This document shows, piece after piece, positions 20,005 to 28,964 of a stretch of 64,000 nt of DNA (the stretch's first letter is position 1; each line of letters starts with the position of its first letter). The notes below the pieces were generated by a model. The model was not told where the DNA came from and searched no databases. It saw only the letters and a program-made list of their open reading frames with translations. Where the stretch lies: contig OY282377.1 in assembly GCA_958295785.1 (NCBI GenBank), positions 4,652,896 to 4,716,895 of the forward strand. Reading direction: 5' to 3'. This stretch comes from an uncultured Latescibacterota bacterium. GTDB taxonomy: Bacteria > Latescibacterota > UBA2968. A program made the translations under genes and the position numbers.

Positions 20005-20300
20005 TCCAATAACAAAATGCTTCATTTCCCCAATCGCCCGCGCCACGAGAAACGGCCACCCCCCACCTTCGCCTACGCCTGTCACCCCTTCATCTGTGAA
20101 CACCTTCACAAACAACCAATTTCGCCCGCGAGGACGGGTGGTTCTCGTCACGCCTTCGCCATTGGCATTCACCAGATACGCCTTCACATCTGTAATTTTC
20201 ATATTTCGCTCCTCGCACTGTGGCTGTTTTTACCCATTGCATATCGCGCTGGCACATTTCGCCTTTTTTTGAATCGTACCTCCGACCTCTCGCCCCTTAT

Positions 20301-21269
20301 TCACTTCCAAATCGAAGTCGCATCCACCACATATCCCTTCTGATTATCCACCACATTCAACAACGGCTCGCCCGCGCAGAACCGCCGCACATTTTCCACG
20401 ATCAAGGCTTTTCTGCGCTTGTCGATCTCGGGCGAAATCCCCGCCACATGCGGCGTCAAAATCACATTCTCTATCGCCCACAAAGCATGACCTTCCGGCA
20501 GCGGCTCCTCCTCATACACATCGAGACCCGCGCCTCCGATCTGTCCGCGTTGCAGTGCTTCTGTCAATGCCTGCAATTTGACCACCTTGCCGCGCCCGAT
20601 ATTGATCAAAATTCCCGTATTCTTCATCGCCCCAAACATATCCGCATCAAACAACCCTTCGGTCTCGGCCGTGTGCGGCACGCAAATCACCACAAAATCC
20701 GACACCGCGACCATCTCCGCAAGTTCATCGGGCGAATAAATACGCGCGATAAAATCGGGCTTGCCCTTCGGCGCCGGATCCATTCCCAAAACCCGCATTC
20801 CAAACACGGGCCCGCGCTCGGCAACGGCCAGCCCAATGCCGCCCAAACCCACCACGCCCAATGTCGTTCCCGCGAGGTGAATCACCGGCGCGCCTTTCTC
20901 CCATCTCCCCTGCGACTGCTTGCGAACATAGTGATGCAACCCGCGGGCAAACGCCATCACCAGCGAAAACACGTGATCGGCGATCACATCGCTGTATATC
21001 CCGCGGATATTCGTCACCGTCAAATCGCTTGCACGCAACTTTGGAAAATAATATCCATCCAGTCCGGCACTCGTCGCCTGCACCCAGCGCAACTTCTTTC
21101 CCGCCTTCAAAATCTCCGGCGTCATCCCACCAAAATACGCATCTGCATCCCCAATCACCCGCGGCACATCCTCCTCTGCCGTCACCACCACCGTCTCCAC
21201 GCCCAAGTCGCGGATCTGCCGCATGTATTCATCTTCCAAGCGCCGCTGCAAAACCATCTTAATCGCCAT
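20301..21269 (-). CDS. D-2-hydroxyacid dehydrogenase
   Basis: 322 residues from the ATG at 21269, which has a GGAGGG ribosome site. The NAD-binding motif is LGVVGLGGIGLAVAE; the catalytic Arg (INIGRGKVV), Glu (DVYEEEPLP) and His (LTPHVAGISP) of the D-isomer-specific family are all present. It interconverts a 2-keto acid and its D-2-hydroxy acid with NAD(H); the actual substrate is unknown. It heads toward the broken racemase gene and follows a sulfatase, in a run of minus-strand catabolic genes. Confidence 0.92.
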   Translation of the reverse strand: MAIKMVLQRRLEDEYMRQIRDLGVETVVVTAEEDVPRVIGDADAYFGGMTPEILKAGKKLRWVQATSAGLDGYYFPKLRASDLTVTNIRGIYSDVIADHVFSLVMAFARGLHHYVRKQSQGRWEKGAPVIHLAGTTLGVVGLGGIGLAVAERGPVFGMRVLGMDPAPKGKPDFIARIYSPDELAEMVAVSDFVVICVPHTAETEGLFDADMFGAMKNTGILINIGRGKVVKLQALTEALQRGQIGGAGLDVYEEEPLPEGHALWAIENVILTPHVAGISPEIDKRRKALIVENVRRFCAGEPLLNVVDNQKGYVVDATSIWK

Positions 21270-21286
21270 CTCGCCCTCCATAATTT

Positions 21287-22699
21287 TTACGCATCTGCGC
21301 GTTGCCCAATTGTATCCGACAATTCATCCATCAATTCATCCAATGCCTGCCGCGAGGCGCGACCGCGAAACGCATTGAGTGTCGGATCATCGACCGCCGC
21401 CATCCAATCCTCAAGCGCGTTTCTCATGCGCTGAACCTCATCGGCATAATTGGGATCGTCAATCGAGTTATTCAACGCATTGGGATCGTTCTCAAAATCG
21501 TAAAACTCCTCCAGCACGCGGTACGCGAACAAGTGGTTTCGCGCAGCCAATTCCGGATCATCGGCCTCGGCCCGTTTCATCGCCTGCCACGACCGACCGT
21601 TCTGAGACTCGTTGCGAAACTCCCGCTCGCCATCGGACCACGGATTAAAAATATACCCAAACCGCGCATTTTGCACGCACCGCATCGGATAATTGCGCCG
21701 CCCCGACGTCTGGTGAAATTGCGTGAACACCTGCTCGCATCCCGCCTGCGTTTCACCCCGCAACACCGGCAACCGAGACGTGCCATTGACGCCTTCCGGA
21801 ACAGCCACGCCAATCGCATCGAGCACCGTCGGCAAATAGTCTATCCCAGAAATAAAATGCGCCGCATCCACGCGCCCGGCCCGAATAACCGCGGGCCATC
21901 GCGCCAACCAAGGCGTGCGCGTGCTGTTCAAATAACAATTTGTCTTTGCAAACGGAAAGGCCATCCCATTATCCGACAAAAACATCACCAGCGTATTTTC
22001 CGCCACGCCCGCCTCATCCAACACATCGAGCAATCGCCCCACCGTATCGTCGCATCTGCGAACAGAATTGTAATACTCGGCAATTTCCAAACGCACCTCC
22101 GGCAGATCGGGCAAAAACCCGGGGATAACCACCTCATCTGGCTCAAACGTGCGCGAGGGTGGCAACGCAGGCGGATCGAGTTCATCATACCACTCGGCCT
22201 TGTCATTGCCGTAAAACGGCCGGTGGGGGTCGTGGGAATTTGCCATCAGGAAAAACGGACGCCCGCCATCCACCGCGCCCTGCACAAAATTCTTTGCGTA
22301 CCGATAATACACATCGGGATTGCGCCCCTGCCCCAACGCAGCCTGATCGTGCGCCATATCCCACTGAAACGCCTCATAAGGCGTGGAATGGGACACCTTG
22401 CCCAAAATGCCCACCTCGTACCCCTCGCCGCGCAAAATATCCGGCAAAATGGGCACGCCGCGGTAGCGCAAGCGATAAAAACCCTCGCCGCCGCTCACAT
22501 GCGGATACCGCCCGGTCATCAACGCGGATCGGCTCGGTTGGCACACCGCTATCGTCACATGCCCGTGATTAAACCGCAAGCCCCCCGCGGCCAAGCGGTC
22601 GATATTCGGCGTCGTCCCCGCTGTGGGGCACCCAAACGCCCCCACCGCATCCCAATTCATGTCATCTGCCGTAATCAGCATCAAATTTGGTCTGTTCAT
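21287..22699 (-). CDS. Sulfatase (CQPSR type)
   Basis: About 470 residues. The ATG at 22699 follows GAAAGGA and starts NRPNLMLITADDMNWD, the usual sulfatase N-terminus with paired metal-binding Asp. CQPSRSALMTG is the canonical CxPSR formylglycine site, and MFLSDNGMAFPFAKTN supplies the second metal site. No signal peptide is seen. It closely resembles iduronate/N-sulfoglucosamine-type or related sulfatases, but the substrate is not assignable. It lies 17 bp upstream of the hydroxyacid dehydrogenase and downstream of the cupin gene, so probably in one transcript. Confidence 0.93.
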   Translation of the reverse strand: MNRPNLMLITADDMNWDAVGAFGCPTAGTTPNIDRLAAGGLRFNHGHVTIAVCQPSRSALMTGRYPHVSGGEGFYRLRYRGVPILPDILRGEGYEVGILGKVSHSTPYEAFQWDMAHDQAALGQGRNPDVYYRYAKNFVQGAVDGGRPFFLMANSHDPHRPFYGNDKAEWYDELDPPALPPSRTFEPDEVVIPGFLPDLPEVRLEIAEYYNSVRRCDDTVGRLLDVLDEAGVAENTLVMFLSDNGMAFPFAKTNCYLNSTRTPWLARWPAVIRAGRVDAAHFISGIDYLPTVLDAIGVAVPEGVNGTSRLPVLRGETQAGCEQVFTQFHQTSGRRNYPMRCVQNARFGYIFNPWSDGEREFRNESQNGRSWQAMKRAEADDPELAARNHLFAYRVLEEFYDFENDPNALNNSIDDPNYADEVQRMRNALEDWMAAVDDPTLNAFRGRASRQALDELMDELSDTIGQRADA

Positions 22700-22737
22700 A
22701 TTCGTCCTTTCAATCGAAAAAACAACAAGTGACCCTT

Positions 22738-23196
22738 TTACTCTTCCCCATCGAAATAGTCCACCTCGGTCACGCGCCCCAACTTGCCCGGTGGACGAAT
22801 CAACCATTTGTCCGAATCGGGATAATAGACCGGATCACTCGCGGGATTATCGGCAATCACGTAATAAATCAAATCCTCTGTCGCACTCGCATTGCGAATC
22901 TGATGCGCCGTGCCGGGCGGCTGGACAAACGCATCGCCCGCGCCGACCTCAAACGTGTGATCATCCCGCCGCACAATGCCCTGCCCGCGGATCACCAAAT
23001 AAAACTCCCACTGCACCTGATGCGCGTGACACGGAAAATTGATCTTCCCCGGCGGCAACCGCACCCATTCGACCTCAAACGGCTGTCCCTCGGTTTCCAG
23101 CGCGCCGGAAATATCCTTGTGGGCCGAACCGTATTTGCCCGTGCGCGACAAACGCACGCGCTCCTCAATTTCCGATTCATTGATTTTTTCGATCAT
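22738..23196 (-). CDS. Cupin-domain protein
   Basis: 152 residues from the ATG at 23196, behind GGAGGGG. A single cupin barrel is indicated by FPCHAHQVQWEFYLVIRGQG (first metal motif, with His and Glu) and GDAFVQPPGTAHQIRN (second motif). Such small cupins are metal-dependent isomerases, dioxygenases or sugar-binding proteins; nothing here decides among them. It lies 11 bp downstream of the SDR stop and 38 bp upstream of the sulfatase start, in the same orientation. Confidence 0.88.
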   Translation of the reverse strand: MIEKINESEIEERVRLSRTGKYGSAHKDISGALETEGQPFEVEWVRLPPGKINFPCHAHQVQWEFYLVIRGQGIVRRDDHTFEVGAGDAFVQPPGTAHQIRNASATEDLIYYVIADNPASDPVYYPDSDKWLIRPPGKLGRVTEVDYFDGEE

Positions 23197-23207
23197 CGTC
23201 CCCTCCT

Positions 23208-23987
23208 TTACTGCGCTGTCCATCCTCCATCCACATACAACGCCGCCCCGGTCATAAAACTCGACGCATCACTCGCCAAAAACAACGCCGCCCCCCGAAT
23301 CTCGTACAACTCAGCCCAGCGATTTAACGCCGTCAATCTCAGCAACGACTTCACCCTTTCGGGCGATCTTAAAAGCGGCACATTGATCTCCGTCAAAAAC
23401 GGCCCCGGACACAGCGCGTTGCACCGCACATTCGAATCTGCCCACTCCAATGCCAGCGTCTTTGTCATCCCAACCAATCCCGCCTTTGATGAACAATACG
23501 CCGAACGCTCCTTCAACCCCACCCCACTTAAGGCCGACGCGATATTCACCACAGAACCCCACCCCTGCGGTTTCATAATTCGGGCTGCCGCTCGGCAACA
23601 CAACCACGCGCCAGTCAAATTGATATCGATCACCTGCTTAAACTCATCCAAGGGAAAATCCTCTACAGGATGCCGGATATTAATCCCCGCGCTGTTAATC
23701 AACACATCCAACTTGCCAAATTTCTCAATCGCGGTCTCAAACACCCGATCCACCTCTTTTTCCCTTGTCACATTTCCAGAGACGCCAATGCTCTCCTGTC
23801 CGGTCGCTTTTTCGACCTCTCTTGCTACGCCATCACAATCTGCCTGCGTCCGCGAACAAATCACGGTCTTCGCGCCCGCCTGCGCCAACCCCGTCGCTAT
23901 GGACGCCCCCAACCCTTTGGATCCACCCGTAATCAACGCCACCTGACCATCCAACCGAAACAAATCCATCACATGCACATCTGACAT
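23208..23987 (-). CDS. Short-chain dehydrogenase/reductase (gluconate 5-dehydrogenase-like)
   Basis: 259 residues from the ATG at 23987. It is a classical SDR: cofactor loop TGGSKGLGASIA, NSAG motif at VLINSAGIN, catalytic Ser (NIASALSG) and YCSSK, then CPGPFLTEIN. It is a cytoplasmic NAD(P)-dependent oxidoreductase. The N-terminal FRLDGQVALITGG resembles gluconate 5-dehydrogenase and 3-ketoacyl reductase sequences. The sugar-acid reading is favoured by neighbours (cupin, Zn-dehydrogenase, hydroxyacid dehydrogenase) but not proven. Confidence 0.9.
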   Translation of the reverse strand: MSDVHVMDLFRLDGQVALITGGSKGLGASIATGLAQAGAKTVICSRTQADCDGVAREVEKATGQESIGVSGNVTREKEVDRVFETAIEKFGKLDVLINSAGINIRHPVEDFPLDEFKQVIDINLTGAWLCCRAAARIMKPQGWGSVVNIASALSGVGLKERSAYCSSKAGLVGMTKTLALEWADSNVRCNALCPGPFLTEINVPLLRSPERVKSLLRLTALNRWAELYEIRGAALFLASDASSFMTGAALYVDGGWTAQ

Positions 23988-24064
23988 ATCACGCTCCATT
24001 TTTCTCGCATCTCAGCGGTCAGCAAAACATGCCATGACCATTCCGTAGGCCAGAACCCGAACAA

Positions 24065-25168
24065 TTAGTGGATCATCTCTCCCTCGCACGGCCTCAACAT
24101 CACCTTCACCGACTGCGTGCCATCTGCCACCAGATCAATCCCCTTGTGAAAATCCGCGAGCGGCAACTGATGCGTCACGATCTGATCCATTGGCAAGCGA
24201 CCCTGTTCCAGCATCCGAATGGCAACCGGATAACAATGCGGACTCAAATGCGCGCCGTGAATATTCAACTCCTTAGTATCGCCGATCACGGTCCAATCTG
24301 TTGTCACAGGCTCGCGCATCACACTAAACTCGACAAATGTACCCAGCTTGCAAATCATCCGCAACCCTTGTTCTACTGCCGCCGGATGTCCCGTTGCCTC
24401 AATATACACATCGCAACCGTACCCCCCGGTCAACTTACGCACCTCGTCAATCACATCCACCGCCCGCGGATTCAACCCCAAATCTGCCCCACACGCTCGG
24501 GCCACTTCCAACCGCCCATCATCCAAATCCAGCGCGATCAGCAACGCGGGATTCTTCATCCGCGCAGCAGCCACCATACCCAAACCGAGCGGGCCTGCGC
24601 CGGCAATCACCACCGTATCGCGCAACTGAATATCGCCGCGTTCCACCGCGTGAATCGCACAGGCCAGGGGTTCTACGTACGCCGCATGTTCAACGGGTAT
24701 TGAATTTGGCACGCGATAGTTCAATGCTTTGGCGGGCAACTTGCAATATTCGGCCATCGCGCCAAACGTGGCTTTGCGAAAGCCATAAATATCGTGTACC
24801 ATACACATCCAGTATTGCCCGCGCAAACAGTAACGGCACGCGCCACATGGCACAATCTGCTCTGACACGGCCAAGTCGCCAATCGCCAAACCGTATTTAT
24901 CCCCCGCCCCATCGCCCAGCGCAACGACCTCCCCTACAAACTCGTGCCCGGGAATAATCGGCGCTTGGCAATACCCCTCGCGGTGGGCATCGCCCCAAAA
25001 CATCGGTGCCCCCTGATAACACTTCAAATCGCTCGCACAAATACCCACCGCCTGCACGCGAATCAAAACCTCGCCGCCGCCAACTCGCGGCACGCCACAT
25101 TCTTCCAAGCGATAATCCTCGGGCGCGCGACACATCACCGCGGGCATTGTTTTTGGCAAGTTCTCCAT
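24065..25168 (-). CDS. Zinc-dependent alcohol dehydrogenase (threonine/sorbitol dehydrogenase-like MDR)
   Basis: About 367 residues. The catalytic zinc ligands are Cys in VGICASDLKC and the His-Glu in IPGHEFVGEV; the structural zinc site is the Cys cluster CGACRYCLRGQYWMC. The Rossmann motif is VVIAGAGPLGLG. Such enzymes oxidise polyols, sugar alcohols or threonine with NAD. The ATG at 25168 has GAGGACG upstream; an ATG at 25186 is also possible. It is the first gene of the minus-strand group reaching to 20.3 kb and diverges from homoserine dehydrogenase. Confidence 0.92.
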   Translation of the reverse strand: MENLPKTMPAVMCRAPEDYRLEECGVPRVGGGEVLIRVQAVGICASDLKCYQGAPMFWGDAHREGYCQAPIIPGHEFVGEVVALGDGAGDKYGLAIGDLAVSEQIVPCGACRYCLRGQYWMCMVHDIYGFRKATFGAMAEYCKLPAKALNYRVPNSIPVEHAAYVEPLACAIHAVERGDIQLRDTVVIAGAGPLGLGMVAAARMKNPALLIALDLDDGRLEVARACGADLGLNPRAVDVIDEVRKLTGGYGCDVYIEATGHPAAVEQGLRMICKLGTFVEFSVMREPVTTDWTVIGDTKELNIHGAHLSPHCYPVAIRMLEQGRLPMDQIVTHQLPLADFHKGIDLVADGTQSVKVMLRPCEGEMIH

Positions 25169-25193
25169 ATCGTCCTCATATCGCATCCTTTTC

Positions 25194-25222
25194 TTGACAA
25201 TTGAAAGCCCTTACAATACACT
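25194..25222 (+). promoter_or_regulatory. Sigma-70-type promoter of homoserine dehydrogenase
   Basis: TTGACA (25194-25199), a 17-bp spacer and TACACT (25217-25222), about 60 bp upstream of the GTG start. The -35 is perfect, the -10 matches 4 of 6. Confidence 0.55.
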
Positions 25223-25282
25223 TTAGAATATAAAAAGAAAAGGTGGCACGACAATTTTTATCTTTCACCATCCGAGGTAAAA

Positions 25283-26572
25283 GTGGCAATTGGTATCGGC
25301 TTAATTGGCATGGGCGTTGTCGGCGGCGGTGTGGCACGCATCCTTTGTGACCGGGAACGCGAACTCAAAATTGTTCGGGGTCTCGACTTCGACATTCGCA
25401 AAATCGCCATCCGCGACCCGTCCAAACCCCGCGCAATCGACATATCTTCCGACCGTTTCACGACCGACCCTATGGAGGTGGTCACGGACCCCACCATCCA
25501 AATCGCAATTGAAGTCATGGGCGGTGTGGACGCAGCGCACGACCTCATCCTCGCCGCCCTTCAAAATGGCAAAGACGTCGTAACCGCGAACAAAGCCTTG
25601 CTCGCCGAACGCGGCGACAGCCTCTTTGAAGCCGCCGTGCAAAACGAGGTTGGACTCGGCTTTGAAGCCAGCGTATGCGGCGGCATTCCCATCATCCAAG
25701 CCCTCAGCCAAGGTCTGGTTGCCAACGACATCCAATCGCTCTACGGCATCCTCAACGGCACCACCAACTACATCCTCACCCGCATGACAGAAGCCGGCGC
25801 AAACTTTGACCCCATGCTCAAAGAAGCACAGGACAAAGGCTTTGCCGAAGCCGATCCCATCATGGATATCGACGGCACAGACGCCGCCCAAAAGCTCGCC
25901 CTGCTCTGTCGCTTGGCCTTCCGCCAGCGCGTCTCATCCAGCGACATTCTCAAAGAGGGCATCTCTCACATCACCGCTTTGGACATTGACTTTGCCCGCG
26001 AACTCGGCTACACCATCAAATTGCTCGGCATCGCCCGCGCCATAGACAACCGCATCGAAGCCCGCGTGCATCCCGCCCTCGTGCCTCACGATGCTCTCCT
26101 CGCCGATATCCGCAACGAATTTAACGCGGTCGAAATCGTCGGCAGTGCGGTCGGTGCCCAAGTTTTTTACGGCAAAGGGGCTGGCGAATTGCCCACGGCC
26201 AGCGCGATTGTCGCCGACCTCGTCGCCATCGCCGAACGGCGCAAGGTCAACCTAGGGCCTGCCGGTGCCCCCCTTGCACCACTGCCCAAAGCCGACCTCG
26301 TTCCAGCCGACGACATTCAAACCGGCAGCTATTGTCGTTTGACCGTTCACGACAAACCCGGCGTCTTGGCACAGATTGCGGCCCTCTTTGCGGGTGAAAA
26401 CATCAGCATAGAAACCGTCATCCAGCACGGTCGCTCCGAAACAGATGGCGTTCCCCTAATCATGATCACGCACGACGCACCCGAAGCCGCCATGCGCCGC
26501 GCCATCACGCGCATCGGCGCCTTGCAGGCTGTCACCGAAAAACCCCAAATCATCCGCATTCTGCATCCCTGA
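25283..26572 (+). CDS. hom: Homoserine dehydrogenase with C-terminal ACT domain
   Basis: 429 residues, GTG start with GAGG upstream. NAD(P)-binding motif GIGLIGMGVVGGGVARIL; catalytic/substrate region with VTANKALLAE, GTTNYILTRM and DPIMDIDGTDAAQKLALL. The last ~80 residues (YCRLTVHDKPGVLAQIAALF) form an ACT domain, usual for feedback control by threonine. It reduces aspartate semialdehyde to homoserine on the way to threonine and methionine. It has its own promoter and stands alone, next to the left border of the defence island. Confidence 0.96.
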   Translation: MAIGIGLIGMGVVGGGVARILCDRERELKIVRGLDFDIRKIAIRDPSKPRAIDISSDRFTTDPMEVVTDPTIQIAIEVMGGVDAAHDLILAALQNGKDVVTANKALLAERGDSLFEAAVQNEVGLGFEASVCGGIPIIQALSQGLVANDIQSLYGILNGTTNYILTRMTEAGANFDPMLKEAQDKGFAEADPIMDIDGTDAAQKLALLCRLAFRQRVSSSDILKEGISHITALDIDFARELGYTIKLLGIARAIDNRIEARVHPALVPHDALLADIRNEFNAVEIVGSAVGAQVFYGKGAGELPTASAIVADLVAIAERRKVNLGPAGAPLAPLPKADLVPADDIQTGSYCRLTVHDKPGVLAQIAALFAGENISIETVIQHGRSETDGVPLIMITHDAPEAAMRRAITRIGALQAVTEKPQIIRILHP

Positions 26573-26687
26573 GAGGCTGTTTAAAATTATTGGAGGCTAC
26601 GGCTGGGACAACAAAGCGTTCTGGCACTGCCGTGCAATCGAAGAAGTGTTGGCTGGTCGGGATGAAATATAAATTCAAACGAAGGAA
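26573..26687 (+). other. Short relic of a lost coding region before the Zorya-like operon
   Basis: Between hom and the next operon a frame reads LFKIIGGYGWDNKAFWHC and on to EEVLAGRDEI, ending at a TAA near 26670. It has no start of its own and looks like the 3' tail of a gene whose body is gone. The parent family is not recognised. It marks a probable junction of the island. Confidence 0.35.
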
Positions 26688-26696
26688 ATGAAAGAC

Positions 26697-28217
26697 ATGG
26701 ATATACTCTTAATCGTTATTGTCGCAATCATGGTCGGGACAATCGCTTGGTTTCGGAAAATTCGGCATCAACAAGTCAACGCCATTGCCTCAATTGTGAC
26801 CGTTATCGGGGTGCTTGGAACATTTTTGGGTATTGCTATCGGACTTTACCAATTCGACACAGAGAATATTGAAGCGAGTGTACCCGCGTTGCTGGAAGGG
26901 CTAAAGGTTGCCTTTGTTTCTTCCATTGTGGGAATCATAGGCTCAATTGTTCTCAAATGGCTTGCTTTAAATAGGCAGAGAAAACAAGCCTCGTCAAAAA
27001 AGCCTACAGACGCGACAGTTGATGACCTTGTAGAGACATTGAAGGCGATTTATGAAGCACAGCAATCAGAAGGGCATGAAACGAGAGAAACCCTTCGCGC
27101 CATTGAAAAAGCATTGACAGGCGATGGTGATAGCACTGTTCTGACTCAGTTGCAGAAATTGAGAACCACCTTTTCAGATAAACAAGACGATCTGATTGAT
27201 GCCTTTAAGGATTTTGCCACGCAAATGGCTGAGAACAATACACAAGCGTTGATTCAAGCTCTCGAGGAAGTCATGAGAGATTTCAACGCGAAAATCAACG
27301 AACAGTTTGGGGATAACTTTAAGCAACTAAATGAAGCGGTTGGGCGGATCAACGACTGGCAAGAACAGTACCGCCAACAAATGGACGAATTGGCGGCGGA
27401 GTTTCGGATTGCGGCAGACAGCATCGAAAGATCGCGCCAATCGCTGGAAATTATTGCTGAACGGAGTGACGCCATCGTTTCAAGCGCGGAAAAACTCGAT
27501 CCCATACTTCGAGCAATACAAGATCAGATACAGGAGATGAATGCGCGTCTCGAAGCGTTTAGCGCGTTGGCTGACAATGCGCGTAACGCATTTCCAATCA
27601 TTGAGGATCGGTTGAACCAATTGACTGATGACTTTTCACAGGTAGTGGAGGGAACCATCGCCAATTCGCACGCTTCTATGGAAAATCAAAGGGAAGCCTT
27701 ACAGGATTTCACAGAACAGATTGAGGCGGTTATCCAAAGTGTCTCACAAGGGCTGGAACGCACCGTAGCGGAAACCAACCGAGGCTTGGAAGAATTGACC
27801 GATGACTTTTCACAGGTAGTGGAGGGAACCATCGCCAATTCGCACGCTTCTATGGAAAATCAAAGGGAAGCCTTACAGGATTTCACAGAACAGATTGAGG
27901 CGGTTATCCAAAGTATCTCGCAAGGGCTGGAACGCACTGTAGCGGAAACCAACCGAGGCTTGGAAGACACGTTGCAAAATCAATCGACGCAACTTAAAAG
28001 CATAGTAGAAGCAACGAACCTGCAAATACGCACAGAAATTGAGCGCGTTTTCCGAGAATTGGATAACGCACTTGAAAGAGAACTCACAAAAGCGATAGAA
28101 TCATTGGGAAGTCAACTTACCAGCTTGTCAAGACAATTTGTTCAAGACTATACACCTTTAACGGATCAACTCCGTAATGTGGTGCGAATAGCAGAGCGTT
28201 TACAGACGGGTCGTTAA
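26697..28217 (+). CDS. zorA: ZorA-like MotA/ExbB-type channel subunit with long coiled-coil tail
   Basis: About 506 residues (an ATG at 26688 is possible; the one at 26697 has better spacing to AAGGA). Three membrane segments are visible: residues ~1-18, ~30-54 (IVTVIGVLGTFLGIAIGLYQ) and ~70-92 (VAFVSSIVGIIGSIVLKWL), as in MotA/TolQ/ExbB-related ZorA. A cytoplasmic tail of about 400 residues rich in Gln/Glu/Ala is predicted coiled coil. Known ZorA-ZorB complexes form proton-driven membrane motors in Zorya anti-phage defence, the tail relaying the signal to nuclease effectors. The tail carries a perfect-frame 58-residue duplication. Gene order ZorA, ZorB, HNH matches the Zorya type II layout. 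Confidence 0.82.
   Translation: MDILLIVIVAIMVGTIAWFRKIRHQQVNAIASIVTVIGVLGTFLGIAIGLYQFDTENIEASVPALLEGLKVAFVSSIVGIIGSIVLKWLALNRQRKQASSKKPTDATVDDLVETLKAIYEAQQSEGHETRETLRAIEKALTGDGDSTVLTQLQKLRTTFSDKQDDLIDAFKDFATQMAENNTQALIQALEEVMRDFNAKINEQFGDNFKQLNEAVGRINDWQEQYRQQMDELAAEFRIAADSIERSRQSLEIIAERSDAIVSSAEKLDPILRAIQDQIQEMNARLEAFSALADNARNAFPIIEDRLNQLTDDFSQVVEGTIANSHASMENQREALQDFTEQIEAVIQSVSQGLERTVAETNRGLEELTDDFSQVVEGTIANSHASMENQREALQDFTEQIEAVIQSISQGLERTVAETNRGLEDTLQNQSTQLKSIVEATNLQIRTEIERVFRELDNALERELTKAIESLGSQLTSLSRQFVQDYTPLTDQLRNVVRIAERLQTGR
27621..27968 (+). repeat. Tandem 174-bp duplication within the zorA-like gene
   Basis: Units 27621-27794 and 27795-27968 are direct repeats of 174 bp (58 codons), beginning LTDDFSQVVEGTIANSHASM and ending AETNRGLEE or AETNRGLED. 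By eye they differ at only about five positions, four of them third-base or conservative, so the duplication is recent. It lengthens the coiled-coil tail in frame. Confidence 0.92.
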
Positions 28218-28241
28218 TCAGAACGCCAATAGGACGGGGTG

Positions 28242-28964
28242 ATGAACGAAGATATTTTGATGAATAGAGAGCAAGATACGGAAGAACACTGGATATCGAT
28301 CTCCGATATGATGGCGGGGCTGATGGTGATATTCCTTTTTATTGCCATCAGCTACATGTTGCATGTTCGGGCAGAAAAAGAAAAGATCGAGAAAATTGCT
28401 GTCACGTACGAAAAATTGCAGTCCGACCTATACGCCGACCTCGAGAATGAGTTTGAAAAAGACCTCGAGCAATGGAACGCTGTCTTGGATCGCCAAGCCC
28501 TTTCTATTCGGTTCAAAGAGCCTGAAGTGCTTTTTGAACAAGGGAAATCAGAAGTTCGGACCGCATTCAAAAACATATTGAGGGACTTTTTTCCGCGCTA
28601 TATCCAGATTTTAACACAGCCAAAATTCATCGATGACATTGCAGAAATTCGGATTGAAGGACATACTTCAAGCGAATGGTACGCAGGCGTGAGCCCCGAG
28701 GGTGCCTATATCCACAACATGGAACTTTCACAAGGGCGAACCCGAAGCGTTCTCGAATATGTTCTTCAACTTTCATCGCCACAGATCCAAAGAAATAGAA
28801 AATGGATCAGGAACAATGTGACTGCCAACGGCTTATCTTCGAGCAAGTTGATCTATAAGGATGGGCGAGAAAACAAAGCGGAATCGAGACGGGTGGAATT
28901 TCGCGTGCGGACGAACGCAGAAAAACGGATCGTCGAAATCATAAAACGAGAGGAGAAAGAATGA
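28242..28964 (+). CDS. zorB: ZorB-like OmpA/MotB-domain stator protein
   Basis: 240 residues from the ATG at 28242, with AGGA upstream. A single N-terminal membrane helix, SISDMMAGLMVIFLFIAISY, carries an Asp (about residue 22) at the position of the proton-carrying Asp of MotB/ZorB. The periplasmic part has an OmpA-like peptidoglycan-binding fold: IRIEGHTSSEW, then NMELSQGRTRSVLEYVL and ESRRVEFRVR. With ZorA it should form the ion-driven motor complex anchored to peptidoglycan. It starts 24 bp after the ZorA-like stop, and its stop overlaps the next start by 4 nt (ATGA). Confidence 0.82.
   Translation: MNEDILMNREQDTEEHWISISDMMAGLMVIFLFIAISYMLHVRAEKEKIEKIAVTYEKLQSDLYADLENEFEKDLEQWNAVLDRQALSIRFKEPEVLFEQGKSEVRTAFKNILRDFFPRYIQILTQPKFIDDIAEIRIEGHTSSEWYAGVSPEGAYIHNMELSQGRTRSVLEYVLQLSSPQIQRNRKWIRNNVTANGLSSSKLIYKDGRENKAESRRVEFRVRTNAEKRIVEIIKREEKE

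Larger units (their letters stand above)
18581..20202 (-). pseudogene. Mandelate racemase/muconate-lactonizing enzyme gene, split by an IS and truncated
   Basis: The N-terminal part (20202 down to about 20010) reads MKITDVKAYLVNANGEG and on to EMKHFVIG. After the inserted element the frame resumes with IGENPFEIERLWLRLYDIL, then GGLISAIDCALWDIKGKALG, characteristic of enolase-superfamily dehydratases/racemases. The coding sequence then stops after WPEGLARRKGKKQEVS, well short of the usual ~380 residues, and the barrel with the catalytic Lys/Asp/Glu residues is missing. The gene is therefore broken twice: by insertion and by 3' loss. Before the insertion it probably acted on a sugar acid, as suggested by its dehydrogenase neighbours. 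Confidence 0.88.
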
